Positions 53,834 to 62,752 are shown, counted from the first letter of the stretch. The stretch is DNA of 64,000 nt from Hahella sp. CCB-MM4 (GCF_002260525.1 NZ_MRYI01000013.1:62001-126000), one strand, 5' to 3'. Notes: generated from the letters alone by a model not told the origin. A program made the numbers and translations.

Positions 53834-55105
53834 TCAATCAGATAGCTTACTGAATATCAATGCGGCGTTTACACCACCAAAACCAAAGCCGTTACAAAGC
53901 ACATTTTGCACGGAGTGTGGGCGGGACTGATTAGGCACAAAATCCAGATCTTCCATATCCTCATCCTGACGTTCCAGGTTCAGGGTTGGCGGTAAACAGT
54001 TATCGCGGAGCGCCAGCACTGAGAAAATGCTTTCAATACCGCCGGCACCACCAAGCAAATGCCCCGTAGCCGACTTGGTGGAGGAAATGGGAATGGCAGG
54101 CAGCCGTTCGCCAAATACACTTCTCAGCCCAGCAATTTCCGCCTTATCCCCGACCGGTGTCGATGTGGCATGGGCATTCACATAGTGAATATCCTCTGGC
54201 TGCAAGCCAGCCATGGCCAAGGCAGAGCGAACGGCAGCCGCAGCCCCGGAACCGTCTGCCGGCCCGGCGGAGATATGATAGGCATCGGCGCTGGTGCCAT
54301 ACCCACTGAGCACGGCCAACGGCGTCGCCCCTCGTGACAGCGCATGATCAAGGGTTTCAATCACCATCAATCCAGCCCCTTCCCCCATGACAAAACCATC
54401 CCTAGCCTGATCAAACGGACGTGAGGCCCGCTCCGGCTCATCATTTCGGGCGGAGAGTGCTTTCATCGCATGAAACGCTCCCAGGGATAGCGGATCAATA
54501 CAGCCCTCAGTCCCACCGACCAGAGCCACTTTGGCTTCCCCGCTGCGAATCATGCGCAAGCCGTCTCCTATGGCCTGAAGGCCCGCAGCACAGGCCGTCA
54601 CCGGACATCCAATCGGTCCTTTGAACCCATATCGGATGGAGATGTTTCCGCCAGCAAGATTGGCCAGGAACGCCGGTACCACGAAGGGAGAAAGGCGCTT
54701 AACGCCTTTGCTGTCCAGGATTTTCTGCGCACCTGTAATCGTTGGCAGCCCACCGTTCCCTGTGGCAACGATCGTTGCCGTTGATCGACAGTCCTCTTCA
54801 GAGGTTGGAAACCAATCCGCCTGGGTAAGTGCTTCTTCTGCCGCGGCAAGCGCATACAGTGTAAACAAGTCGACCTTTTTCCGTTCTTTCAGGCTGATCA
54901 CTTCATTCGGATCAAAGCCCGCTTCCGGATCCTGCTCTCTGGAAGGTACAGCTCCGGCAATACCGATAGGGAAGTCGGGAATATAAAAGCGGTCTATGTT
55001 CCCAACTCCGGATCGACCTGCCAACAATCTCTTCCATACTGATGCAACTCCACAGCCTAACGGGCTGACAACGCCCATTCCGGTAACCACAATTGGTGAA
55101 GTCAT
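53834..55105 (-). CDS. Beta-ketoacyl-ACP synthase II-type enzyme (FabF family)
   Basis: The start at 55105 has AAGGAG seven bases upstream. 423 residues. Thiolase-fold KAS with catalytic Cys172 (PVTACAAGLQA), His in NAHATSTPVGD and His in KSATGHLLGGAGG, plus the C-terminal NGFGFGGVNAALIF. It condenses acyl-ACP with malonyl-ACP. It is not next to acpP or fabG and is divergent from a TetR regulator, so it is likely a second, specialised synthase for a particular lipid or polyketide rather than the housekeeping FabF. Confidence 0.93.
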   Translation of the reverse strand: MTSPIVVTGMGVVSPLGCGVASVWKRLLAGRSGVGNIDRFYIPDFPIGIAGAVPSREQDPEAGFDPNEVISLKERKKVDLFTLYALAAAEEALTQADWFPTSEEDCRSTATIVATGNGGLPTITGAQKILDSKGVKRLSPFVVPAFLANLAGGNISIRYGFKGPIGCPVTACAAGLQAIGDGLRMIRSGEAKVALVGGTEGCIDPLSLGAFHAMKALSARNDEPERASRPFDQARDGFVMGEGAGLMVIETLDHALSRGATPLAVLSGYGTSADAYHISAGPADGSGAAAAVRSALAMAGLQPEDIHYVNAHATSTPVGDKAEIAGLRSVFGERLPAIPISSTKSATGHLLGGAGGIESIFSVLALRDNCLPPTLNLERQDEDMEDLDFVPNQSRPHSVQNVLCNGFGFGGVNAALIFSKLSD

Positions 55106-55274
55106 AGTGTTTCTCCTTCCCATAACCATGCGTAAATTTCTACTGACATCAACTCAATGACCCGTTTACAGCCATTCAGTTGCCGGTCTACACCTATTCG
55201 ATAAGGGACACACTAATTTGAATTAATATATGATCAAGATAATATTTTCGACTCGGTTGGAGAGGTAGATTCCC

Positions 55275-55910
55275 ATGCCTTATTCAAAGGAACATAAATT
55301 ACGGACCAAAGACCGGATTCTGAAATCGGCAACCGATTTGTTCTGCCGCTATGGATTCGAAAAAGTGTCCATCCAGCAGGTCATGGCTTCGGCCAAAATG
55401 ACCCACGGCGCTTTTTATTCTCACTTTGATTCCAAGGAAGCTTTGTACCGGGCGTCAATCGTGGACACGATCCGGCGCAGTAAAGCCGTCAGGCTGGCGA
55501 AAGATCCTCTGTCCCTGAAGCACATGACGGAGCTGGTCAGCAACTACTTGAATCTGAGGGATCTGGCACAGAGAAATGATCCTGGCCCGGAATCTATTCT
55601 GTTTAACGATATCGACAGCGGCAATCCGGAGATCAAAAAGGTCTATGAAGAATCCTACCTGCGTCTGGTCAAGCTGCTGGAAAAACGACTCAAAGCCTTA
55701 CGTCGACTCAATCGCCTGCCCGTCATGGATGGCGTTTCGGCGATCTCAGAAAAGGCGAGATTGATCGTCGCGTCTCTGGTTGGTGCGGTGGCCGTGGCCA
55801 AGAGTATCAGCCAGGAAGAAGAAAGGCGCCGCATTCTCTCTGCGGCGCAAAAACACATTCTGATCATGCTTGGTTATCAGGATTCTGAACTCGAGACTAT
55901 CCACCGATAG
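55275..55910 (+). CDS. TetR-family transcriptional regulator
   Basis: 211 residues. N-terminal DNA-binding domain KDRILKSATDLFCRYGFEKVSIQQVMASAKMTHGAFYSHFDSKEALYRASI, typical of TetR proteins; the ligand domain is helical, with residues 150-190 resembling TetR_C groups that sense aromatic or lipid effectors. GGAGAGG lies eight bases upstream of the ATG. Divergent from the FabF-type gene (169 bp), the probable target. Confidence 0.93.
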   Translation: MPYSKEHKLRTKDRILKSATDLFCRYGFEKVSIQQVMASAKMTHGAFYSHFDSKEALYRASIVDTIRRSKAVRLAKDPLSLKHMTELVSNYLNLRDLAQRNDPGPESILFNDIDSGNPEIKKVYEESYLRLVKLLEKRLKALRRLNRLPVMDGVSAISEKARLIVASLVGAVAVAKSISQEEERRRILSAAQKHILIMLGYQDSELETIHR

Positions 55911-55929
55911 CCGGCACATCGGCTATCGG
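55904..55929 (+). terminator. Terminator of the TetR gene
   Basis: CCGATAGCCG and CGGCTATCGG are perfect 10-bp arms separated by 6 nt; the left arm contains the stop codon. A short T-rich run follows. Confidence 0.75.
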
Positions 55930-56010
55930 CGTTTCTCATCATGCAAGGCCCGCCAGGTAAGGCTCATCTCTCAGAGTCGAGCTCACTACATCTCTCAGAT
56001 GTCGAAATAA

Positions 56011-58422
56011 CTAATAGTAGAGATACAACTTCAGATCATCGAAATAAATGTCATTATCATTGCCAGCTTTACGGGTGCCTCCCATCCGGATTCTCAGCGT
56101 GCGGGTACCCTCCGGCAGCCGTCCTGACACCTGACGGGATTCCCAGGACTGGGCACTGCTACTGCTGAGAACATCATCGCCGTCCCAGTCAATCTCATCG
56201 CCGGAATTGTCCAGTGCTATCACCTGGAGAGCCGGGGTATCCGCCCCACTCCAGGTGGAGAGCATGGCACTGAATTCCACATAGACATTACCGCCGTCGA
56301 TGTCAGCGGTGTATATGGATAGGTCAACGTTCTGAATGATCCGCTCTTCACAGCAATCAGACGGCGCGCCTTTGCCAAATCCGCGACCGGCAAAATAATA
56401 GTCACCTTCGGAAGCGCCGAAGTTCCCATTGTCTCCGGCGGTAATGGCGCTCATCAGCCCCATTTCAAGCGTCCAGCCGTCGATATTTCCGGTTTCGGCA
56501 TCGCCGTTCACCAGCAGATTCTCCGTCCGGGTGCCTGCAATATCAAAGCTCACAGTATCGCTCCAGACTGACCAGTTCATATTTTCATCGCGGACTCTGG
56601 CCCGCCAGTACCAAGTGGTTCCCGGGCGCAAACTCAACTCCGGACGTGGCTGATTGGCATATTTGTCATAGCTGGATACATGGGTGTTTTGTTCAGCATA
56701 GCGCTTGGTCCAGCGGTAATAGTCATCGCCTCCTACTCGTAGCGAGTGGGTACTCAGATATTCACTGAGATCAAGACTGAAAATATCGACGCCTTCCTGG
56801 GTATTTACCGCTTCATAGCCTGACTCGCCATCGCCGCCTACCTGATCGGCATTCGCATAGAACAGGTTCTGGCGTCTTGTGTTATTGCCCCATACGTCAT
56901 ATACAATGCCACTGAAATCCGCGTCCTCCGATAACTGCCATTGCACAGAATGCACTTGTTCCGGGGCTCCCACCTGAATGGCCAGCTCCAACGCAGCAGC
57001 ACTCTGTTCACCCGTACCGGCGAGTATCAGCGGCAGATTGACATTGTTGTCTGCTTCAAACACTACTCGATCAACCACGTCAAAATTCGTGTCACCATCG
57101 AAGCCACCTTTCTTGCGCTCAAGGGTTAATTTCGGTGATGGGCCAAATTCAAAGGTCAGCAGGTTATAGCCGAACTCGCTGCGACTGACCTCAAACGTAT
57201 CGTAATCCCGAACCTGATTGTTCTGGTGGTCCGCATTGTCCAGAGGTTCGATATAACCGGAAGCACTGGCAGCGTTCAGCCATAAATGATTCACATCACG
57301 AGATTGGCCGCGGGAGTAGGCGTGAGTATGTCCAAACAGATGGCCGGTAATGGCCCCTGTGCGGGAACTGAAATCCTCCAGCTCAGACACCATTTCACAA
57401 CTGCCGATACTCTCCCCCACATTCCACAGCTCCGACAGACAACCATGATGGAACATTCCCATCACAAAGTTTTTTCCCCGGAGTTCCGCATCGTAAAGTG
57501 TTTCCTTCAGCCACTGCCTTTGTATGGCCAGTGTCTCACGGTTGAATGATCCATGAGCGCCTGAGATTGGATAACTGTCCAATCCAACCAGGCGCAAATC
57601 CAGATAATCCAGATAATACCAGTGACCGTTGTAGTCAACGGAACCGGTCTCCGGCGGAGACATATAACTGCGATAAAGACTCAGCTCCGCATCGCTGTAA
57701 TAGTCGTGATTGCCAGGCACCGTCACCAATGGGACGTAAGGTGAAATCGCCGCCAGCCGACCAAACAACTGTTCACGCCAGTGAGTGCGATTACCGCCAA
57801 CCTGAACCACATCCCCCGAGATAGTGATGGCCGCAATGTTTTCAGCACAGGTTTCCGGCTGATCTCCATCGCATTCATGTTGCAGGAATCCATCAGCCAC
57901 CACATTACTCAGGACATTCACGTAAATATCCCGGTCCAACTGGGTATCACTCAAGGCAATAATTTTCGTCTGTGAAACATCATCTCCCGCTTTAGGCCAG
58001 GTTTTGAAGGCAAAGCGTTGGGAGACCTGTGGTTCTTCCCCGACCCGTGTGATGACGTAGTATTCGTAAAGGGTGTTGGATTCCAGGCTGGTAATGACAG
58101 CTCGATAGACGAGACCATCCGACGAATGAGTGGTCGCATCGACCTGCCTGAACTCTCCCTCCCCATCAAATGGCCGCACCCAAACCTCAGGAGCGGCTTG
58201 TTCCGTCTCAAACATAACGCTCATTTGGTCAGGCATGGGGGATTGCAAATAAGGACGTACAATAAAAGCAGGAGCCTGATCGCTGGTCGGAGCGTCCACG
58301 ACAGAAGCATCAGGATCTTCGGTTGAGGAATCATCGTTAGGGTTGTTCTCGTCCCCGGCACACCCGGCCATTAATACGGCCGACATACTGAGCGCGAGCC
58401 ACCATTGTTTCTTGTGAGGCAT
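56011..58422 (-). CDS. Calcineurin-like metallophosphoesterase lipoprotein with accessory domains
   Basis: 803 residues. Lipobox VLMAGC (Cys at 21). A fibronectin-III-like domain at about 55-145 (VRPYLQSPMPDQMSVMFETE) as in purple acid phosphatases; a catalytic core with IALSDTQLDRD, TISGDVVQVGG, VPGNHDYYSD, GMFHHGC and GHTHAYSRG (the dinuclear metal ligands). After a second beta-rich region (WQLSEDADFSGIVYDVWG), a carbohydrate-binding-like jelly-roll ends the protein (NLLVNGDAETGNIDGWTLEMG). A surface phosphatase for phosphate scavenging is likely. Its promoter has a GntR operator 22 bp from the start codon and a Pho-box-like site. Confidence 0.93.
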   Translation of the reverse strand: MPHKKQWWLALSMSAVLMAGCAGDENNPNDDSSTEDPDASVVDAPTSDQAPAFIVRPYLQSPMPDQMSVMFETEQAAPEVWVRPFDGEGEFRQVDATTHSSDGLVYRAVITSLESNTLYEYYVITRVGEEPQVSQRFAFKTWPKAGDDVSQTKIIALSDTQLDRDIYVNVLSNVVADGFLQHECDGDQPETCAENIAAITISGDVVQVGGNRTHWREQLFGRLAAISPYVPLVTVPGNHDYYSDAELSLYRSYMSPPETGSVDYNGHWYYLDYLDLRLVGLDSYPISGAHGSFNRETLAIQRQWLKETLYDAELRGKNFVMGMFHHGCLSELWNVGESIGSCEMVSELEDFSSRTGAITGHLFGHTHAYSRGQSRDVNHLWLNAASASGYIEPLDNADHQNNQVRDYDTFEVSRSEFGYNLLTFEFGPSPKLTLERKKGGFDGDTNFDVVDRVVFEADNNVNLPLILAGTGEQSAAALELAIQVGAPEQVHSVQWQLSEDADFSGIVYDVWGNNTRRQNLFYANADQVGGDGESGYEAVNTQEGVDIFSLDLSEYLSTHSLRVGGDDYYRWTKRYAEQNTHVSSYDKYANQPRPELSLRPGTTWYWRARVRDENMNWSVWSDTVSFDIAGTRTENLLVNGDAETGNIDGWTLEMGLMSAITAGDNGNFGASEGDYYFAGRGFGKGAPSDCCEERIIQNVDLSIYTADIDGGNVYVEFSAMLSTWSGADTPALQVIALDNSGDEIDWDGDDVLSSSSAQSWESRQVSGRLPEGTRTLRIRMGGTRKAGNDNDIYFDDLKLYLYY

Positions 58423-58444
58423 AAAATATTCCTTTCTCCTTTAT

Positions 58445-58460
58445 TCTGGTTCGAACCAGA
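58445..58460. promoter_or_regulatory. GntR-type operator 1, proximal to the phosphoesterase gene
   Basis: TCTGGTTCGAACCAGA is a perfect 16-bp palindrome, 22 bp upstream of the phosphoesterase start. It shares the form CTGGTnCGnACCAG with the second site. The half-site fits HutC/UTRA-type GntR operators, which usually read TGGT...ACCA. Confidence 0.9.
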
Positions 58461-58522
58461 TTAGGAGCGAACTATTTCAGCCAGATTTACTGTTCATTGC
58501 ATATTAAATACATTTTTATTTC

Positions 58523-58540
58523 ATCTGGTACGTACCAGAT
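58523..58540. promoter_or_regulatory. GntR-type operator 2
   Basis: ATCTGGTACGTACCAGAT is a perfect 18-bp palindrome, 79 bp from operator 1 centre to centre and about 157 bp upstream of the GntR start codon. Both sites lie in the divergent region between phosphoesterase and regulator. Confidence 0.9.
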
Positions 58541-58541
58541 A

Positions 58542-58559
58542 CTGTCACAAGTTTGTCAC
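58542..58559. promoter_or_regulatory. Pho-box-like direct repeat
   Basis: CTGTCACAAGTTTGTCAC has two 7-bp half-sites separated by 4 bp, the PhoB layout, and matches 15 of 18 positions of the E. coli Pho-box form CTGTCATAAATCTGTCAC. It starts one base after GntR operator 2. Expected output is phosphate-starvation control of the divergent phosphoesterase gene. Confidence 0.65.
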
Positions 58560-58696
58560 GCGACTGGGGTTTAATGACGATCTTGTAACAGAGAGCCCGT
58601 GACAGACGATCTTAAACCATAAACTCTTCAGAAGATCTTATGAGTGGCGTTCTCAAGGTAATAAGGTATTAAGGTAAAAGAGAAAAGGCCCATCCA

Positions 58697-59404
58697 GTGA
58701 ACCAGACAACCGCTTATCAATCGTTGGCAGCCAGGCTTCAGCACAGAATCGGCAATGGAGAACTCGCCGCAGGAAGCAAACTCCCCTCGGAAAGAAGTTT
58801 ATGTGACATGTTCAAGGTATCCCGGGTCAGTGCCAGAGACGCCTTACATTTGCTGGAGGCCCAGGGGATGATCTATCGCCTGAATCGGCTGGGATGGTTT
58901 GTCTCACCACCTGTCTTTATCTATGACCCGACTCGCAGCAGCAGTATTCAGGAAGAGGCACACCGCCAGTGCCGCGAACTGAGTACAGAATTATTGTCCG
59001 CTTCCCTGCAGGTCGCCCCGACCAGAGTGGCCCGGGGCTTAGAGATCTCCCCGACCCAACCAGTCTATGTGGTTACCCGGCGTCGGGCTGTCGACAAGCG
59101 ATGGGTTCTGCTGGAAATCTGTTACTTCAAGGAGGAATATTTTCCCGGTCTGCTGGAACAACCGCTGGCGGCATCGCTAACGGTCATGGTGAGGGAAACC
59201 TATGGTTTCAGTATAAGGGAAATGGACATCAATATTTCGTCTGCGCCATTGGATATTGAGCATGCCCAGCACCTGCAAGTCCGGGAAGGATGCCCCTCGC
59301 TTCGGCTGGAACGAAAAGTCACATCGAATAATCAGACTATTGCATTCGAGAGAGAGTACTGGCTTCACGATGCCATACAAATGAGGGTAAAAGGCCGGGA
59401 TTAA
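58697..59404 (+). CDS. GntR-family regulator with UTRA domain (HutC-like)
   Basis: 235 residues from a GTG start with AAAAGG eight bases upstream. N-terminal winged helix: GELAAGSKLPSERSLCDMFKVSRVSARDALHLLEAQGMIYRLNRLGWFV. C-terminal UTRA ligand domain: QPVYVVTRRRAVDKRWVLLEICYFKEEYFPGL and CPSLRLERKVTSNNQTIAFEREYW. Three tandem AAGGTA-type octamers (58655-58678) precede the start. The two palindromes between it and the phosphoesterase are its probable operators. Confidence 0.94.
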   Translation: MNQTTAYQSLAARLQHRIGNGELAAGSKLPSERSLCDMFKVSRVSARDALHLLEAQGMIYRLNRLGWFVSPPVFIYDPTRSSSIQEEAHRQCRELSTELLSASLQVAPTRVARGLEISPTQPVYVVTRRRAVDKRWVLLEICYFKEEYFPGLLEQPLAASLTVMVRETYGFSIREMDINISSAPLDIEHAQHLQVREGCPSLRLERKVTSNNQTIAFEREYWLHDAIQMRVKGRD

Positions 59405-59426
59405 GCACAACCGGTATCTCTGTACA

Positions 59427-61298
59427 CTAGACCTGGCCGAGCAATAACGCCTGTTCCCGCTTATCAACATCCGGATAGCGGCAAGCCAGCTTGGGCAACC
59501 GCGCGCTTTTCTTGTATTGTCTGGCATCCATGGTCCGGATAATACGCGCCAGCATTTTTATCGCCTTGTGAATATACGGCCCTTTATTCAGCATGACACA
59601 TTCAGCTCTTTGCGCCATCGCCGCATCGGTGATCTCTGAACGGGTTGGCTGCCCTGTTTTGGCAAGTGATTCCAATACCTGGGTTGCCCAGATCGTGGGA
59701 ATGTGGGCGGCGGCACATAACCATAGAATCTCTTCCTGGATTTCCGCCATCTGGCGCCAACCGACTTCCACCCCAAGATCTCCCCGAGCGATCATGACAC
59801 CAACCTCCCTGGATTGCATCGCGCTCAACAGTAGTTCCGGCAGGTTGTTAAAGGCATGGCGGGTTTCAATCTTGAGTACCAGTCCGATTGAACGGTGGCG
59901 ATTGCGAATTTTCAGTTCATGAATCAAGTCGTCCACATCAGTCCTCGTATTCACGAAGCTGAGCGCAATCAAGTCTGCCAGTTCACAAATCGTGTCGAGG
60001 TCCTGAATATCCTTGCTGGTCAGGCCGGAAATGGGCAAATCCGTATCCGGAAAATTGATCCCCTTCTCTGCCCGCAATTTCCCCCCTCCCCCAGGTGCTT
60101 CGGTAATACGCAGAAGCAGAGAGCCGGGAGATTTACCTTCCACAATGCCGGTAAACTTGCCGTCATCCATTTTAATCCTGTGGCCGATTTCAGGTGCCGC
60201 AAGTGCTTCAGGTACACCACAGGACAGACTCGCGGGGTGCAACAGATTGCCGTCCTCGTCCAACACCGCATGACTGGCCGCCACATTGTCGGAAACCAGA
60301 CGCAACAAATCTCCTTCCTGCAGAGATAAATAGCTTTCCTTACAAGGCAATTCGCCAATGCGTGAAAGGAGTTTTCCTTGTCCATGAGTCAAGACCACCT
60401 CCAATCCGGTGGCCAGGTAGGCAGAACCATCGACGGTGGTTGTCAGCATTCCCTGGGACTGATGAATGACATTAAAGCGGCGCTGTTTGCCGCGGGCATC
60501 CTTCAACAGAAGATGGTCGATGCCTGGACACAACTCGGGAGAGTTCAACAGTATTGGAACCGAGACGGTATTGCTGACTGTCTTCGGCGTCACATCCTGA
60601 CTATAGAAGATCGCCTTGCCCGGCATCATGATGTGTCCGGAGGGATCTCTGAGAACCTTGACCTTTACGACCTTTTCACCCGGTGGCATGGGTCCGGTTC
60701 GTAATTTGGGCCCAGCCAGATCCATCAATATACTGCAGGATAAGCCCGTTTCCAGACATGCCTTACGGATATTATCAGCCATACGCCGCCACTCAGAGGA
60801 GGTTCCGTGGGCACAGTTGATCCGAGCCACGCCCATCCCCCCTTCCAACAGCTGTTTCACCGTATGCAGATTACGCGCTGCTTCATCAGGCATGGTGACC
60901 ATGATTCGGGTATGGCGTCCTTCCGGCGTGGGTCCAAATAGCCGGTTGCAGTGGTGTTCAAGCAAGTATCTCCCCTGACTGACAGGATCTTCTTCAAGCA
61001 GGGTCTGCAAATTAACCTGCCGTCCAAGCAGAATCTCCACTAACGCTTTCACTCGGAGAATCTGGGGTTGAATCGCCGCTTCACTACGACCAAGCGAACT
61101 TAATCCCAATTGCGCCAACCGCTGTTGGAGATCTGAGCGGTCTGAGCATCGAAAAGCCATGTAATCGATCAGATTATAGGCACGGTGAATATTGCGCTTA
61201 TCTACACTGGCCAGGATAGAAGCATAGCGAGATCGAAACTGCTCCATCTCTGTCAGAATGGACTCGAGTTCCCCAATGATTTTTTCAAGTACAGACAT
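59427..61298 (-). CDS. Pyruvate kinase-family enzyme without the C-terminal allosteric domain
   Basis: The start at 61298 has GGGAGAG just upstream. 623 residues. A 125-residue helical N-terminal extension precedes the barrel. TIM-barrel motifs are all present: RIMVTMPDEAARNL and GVARINCAHG, DLAGPKLRTGP, the active-site strand LVLKIETRHAFNNL, MIARGDLGVEVG, and WATQVLESLAKTGQPTRSEITDAAMAQRAECVMLNKG. The C-terminal domain that binds allosteric effectors is missing: only about 45 residues follow NKG. An insert of about 150 residues enlarges the B domain. It probably is an effector-independent pyruvate kinase paralogue. Confidence 0.88.
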   Translation of the reverse strand: MSVLEKIIGELESILTEMEQFRSRYASILASVDKRNIHRAYNLIDYMAFRCSDRSDLQQRLAQLGLSSLGRSEAAIQPQILRVKALVEILLGRQVNLQTLLEEDPVSQGRYLLEHHCNRLFGPTPEGRHTRIMVTMPDEAARNLHTVKQLLEGGMGVARINCAHGTSSEWRRMADNIRKACLETGLSCSILMDLAGPKLRTGPMPPGEKVVKVKVLRDPSGHIMMPGKAIFYSQDVTPKTVSNTVSVPILLNSPELCPGIDHLLLKDARGKQRRFNVIHQSQGMLTTTVDGSAYLATGLEVVLTHGQGKLLSRIGELPCKESYLSLQEGDLLRLVSDNVAASHAVLDEDGNLLHPASLSCGVPEALAAPEIGHRIKMDDGKFTGIVEGKSPGSLLLRITEAPGGGGKLRAEKGINFPDTDLPISGLTSKDIQDLDTICELADLIALSFVNTRTDVDDLIHELKIRNRHRSIGLVLKIETRHAFNNLPELLLSAMQSREVGVMIARGDLGVEVGWRQMAEIQEEILWLCAAAHIPTIWATQVLESLAKTGQPTRSEITDAAMAQRAECVMLNKGPYIHKAIKMLARIIRTMDARQYKKSARLPKLACRYPDVDKREQALLLGQV

Positions 61299-61461
61299 TT
61301 TCGCTCTCCCGGACAACTGCCTGTTCCAGTGTGGCGAATCGAGATGACAGAATTGTTGACCTGCGTTAATTACCACGGGCGTTTCATAAAACTGAAATCT
61401 TAGGGAGACGAAATAAACTGAATAGTAAAAGAAAGAGACAGTGAAGGAAGGGAAAGAAAGA

Positions 61462-61483
61462 ACCGCCCCGTAAGAGAGGCGGT
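61462..61483 (-). terminator. Rho-independent terminator of the bacterioferritin operon
   Basis: On the minus strand ACCGCCTC pairs with GGGGCGGT (one G-U) around a 6-nt loop, followed by a T-rich tract TTCTTTCTTTCC. It lies ten bases past the stop of the second bacterioferritin gene. Confidence 0.85.
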
Positions 61484-61492
61484 CTTAAAGGA

Positions 61493-61960
61493 TCACATTT
61501 GAGATTGCAGATAATTTTCCAGGCCGACTTTTTTAATCAGCCCCAGCTGTTGCTCAAGCCAGTAGGCATGATCCATTTCGGTATCGTCAGCCAAGGTCAC
61601 CAGCATTTCACGGGTGACATAGTCCTGCACCTCTTCACACAGTTTGATCGCTTTCTTGAGAGCATCATCAACCGCATACTCAACATCCAGATCGCTTTTC
61701 AGCATGGCAGGAACATCCTTGCCGATGCTCAGCCCCTCCCGGGTCACCATATCCGGGGTGCCTTCCAGAAAGAGAATACGCTGAATCAGCTTCTGGGCAT
61801 GTCCCTTTTCATCTTCAAACTCATGGGCAATACGCTCATAAAGTTTATTCAATCCCCAGTCAGCATACATTTCAGAATGAATGAAATACTGGTCCATCGC
61901 GGCCAATTCGTAGGCCAGCAACCCGTTCAGGGCTGAGATAACTTTCTTATTACCTTTCAT
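61493..61960 (-). CDS. bfr: Bacterioferritin subunit with ferroxidase site but no heme Met
   Basis: 155 residues (MKGNKKVISALN). By alignment to E. coli Bfr the ferroxidase ligands remain: Glu18 (LAYELAAMDQYF), Glu51 and His54 (HEFEDEKGHAQ), Glu94 (SDLDVEY), and Glu127 and His130 (TEMDHAYWLE). The heme ligand Met52 is Lys. It begins 2 bases after the stop of the partner subunit and should be cotranslated. The pair would form a mixed 24-mer in which this subunit oxidises iron. Confidence 0.93.
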   Translation of the reverse strand: MKGNKKVISALNGLLAYELAAMDQYFIHSEMYADWGLNKLYERIAHEFEDEKGHAQKLIQRILFLEGTPDMVTREGLSIGKDVPAMLKSDLDVEYAVDDALKKAIKLCEEVQDYVTREMLVTLADDTEMDHAYWLEQQLGLIKKVGLENYLQSQM

Positions 61961-61962
61961 AA

Positions 61963-62439
61963 TCAATCACCATCTGAAATTTGAGCTTGCAAGTAATTCT
62001 GGATACCCATATTGGCTATCTGATACTGCTGGGTTTCGAGCCAGTCGACGTAATCTTCTTCATATTCCAGAATTTCCGTCAGCATCGAGCGGCTGACAAA
62101 ATCCTTTTCCTGTTCGCAAAGTGCGATGGCGTCCTTGAGTTGTTTGATCTGCTTAAGCTGGAATTTTAAGTCACACTCCATCATCTCCTCGGTGTTCTCA
62201 CCGATATGCAGCAGATCCAGTTTTTGCAGGTTCGGCATACTTTCAAGGAACAGAATACGCTCGATCAAATCATCAGCCTGTTTCATATCCTTGATAGATT
62301 TCTTATAGGCGGCTTCATTGAGTTCTTCGAAGCCCCAATTGCGATACATCCTCGCATGCAGGAAGTAGCGGTTGATCGACGTCAGCTCAGAAGTGAGCAC
62401 GCCGTTAAGAGCGGTAATAATCTGATCGTTCGATTTCAT
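61963..62439 (-). CDS. bfr: Bacterioferritin subunit with heme Met but degenerate ferroxidase site
   Basis: 158 residues from the ATG at 62439 (MKSNDQIITALN); the frame extends upstream without a site. Glu18 is kept (SELTSINRYF), but ferroxidase ligands are changed: Glu51 to Asp, His54 to Gln (KDMKQADDL), Glu94 to Gln (LKFQLK) and His130 to Tyr (EEDYVDWLE). Met52 is present, so heme can bind at the dimer interface. First gene of the two-gene operon. Alpha/beta bacterioferritin pairs with split functions are known in Pseudomonas and Neisseria. Confidence 0.93.
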   Translation of the reverse strand: MKSNDQIITALNGVLTSELTSINRYFLHARMYRNWGFEELNEAAYKKSIKDMKQADDLIERILFLESMPNLQKLDLLHIGENTEEMMECDLKFQLKQIKQLKDAIALCEQEKDFVSRSMLTEILEYEEDYVDWLETQQYQIANMGIQNYLQAQISDGD

Positions 62440-62752
62440 GGAGCAGCACCGACGTATTGAAAGTGAGTGTTTAAAACAGAATGTACGCGAAATAAGTCGG
62501 GACAGTTTAGCCACATTTGCGGAAAATCACAAAAATTTCCTTATATTTCAATCAATTATTAATGTTATCAATTTTCATTTAGATGTTGTTTTCTATTTGA
62601 GAAACAGTGCTATTTGGCAACATTTCGATTCAAATTCGATAGCCGATAAGGATAAGTGCTATCCACTACTCGGTTTATGCCTATGGTGGTTCACACGTAT
62701 CCAACTAGGCTTACGGGCTTTCTTAAAATACGCTCTTTTTCTTGAGGCATTT
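62440..62752. other. Divergent AT-rich promoter region
   Basis: About 310 bp between the bacterioferritin operon and a binding-protein gene, AT-rich at 62520-62640. An iron-responsive promoter is expected but I find no convincing Fur box. An in-frame extension of the binding-protein frame covers the region but lacks coding character. Confidence 0.4.

Noticed and set aside
62440-62640. Fur box in front of the bacterioferritin operon
   Set aside because: The region is AT-rich with several partial matches, but none reaches a convincing match to the 19-bp Fur palindrome.
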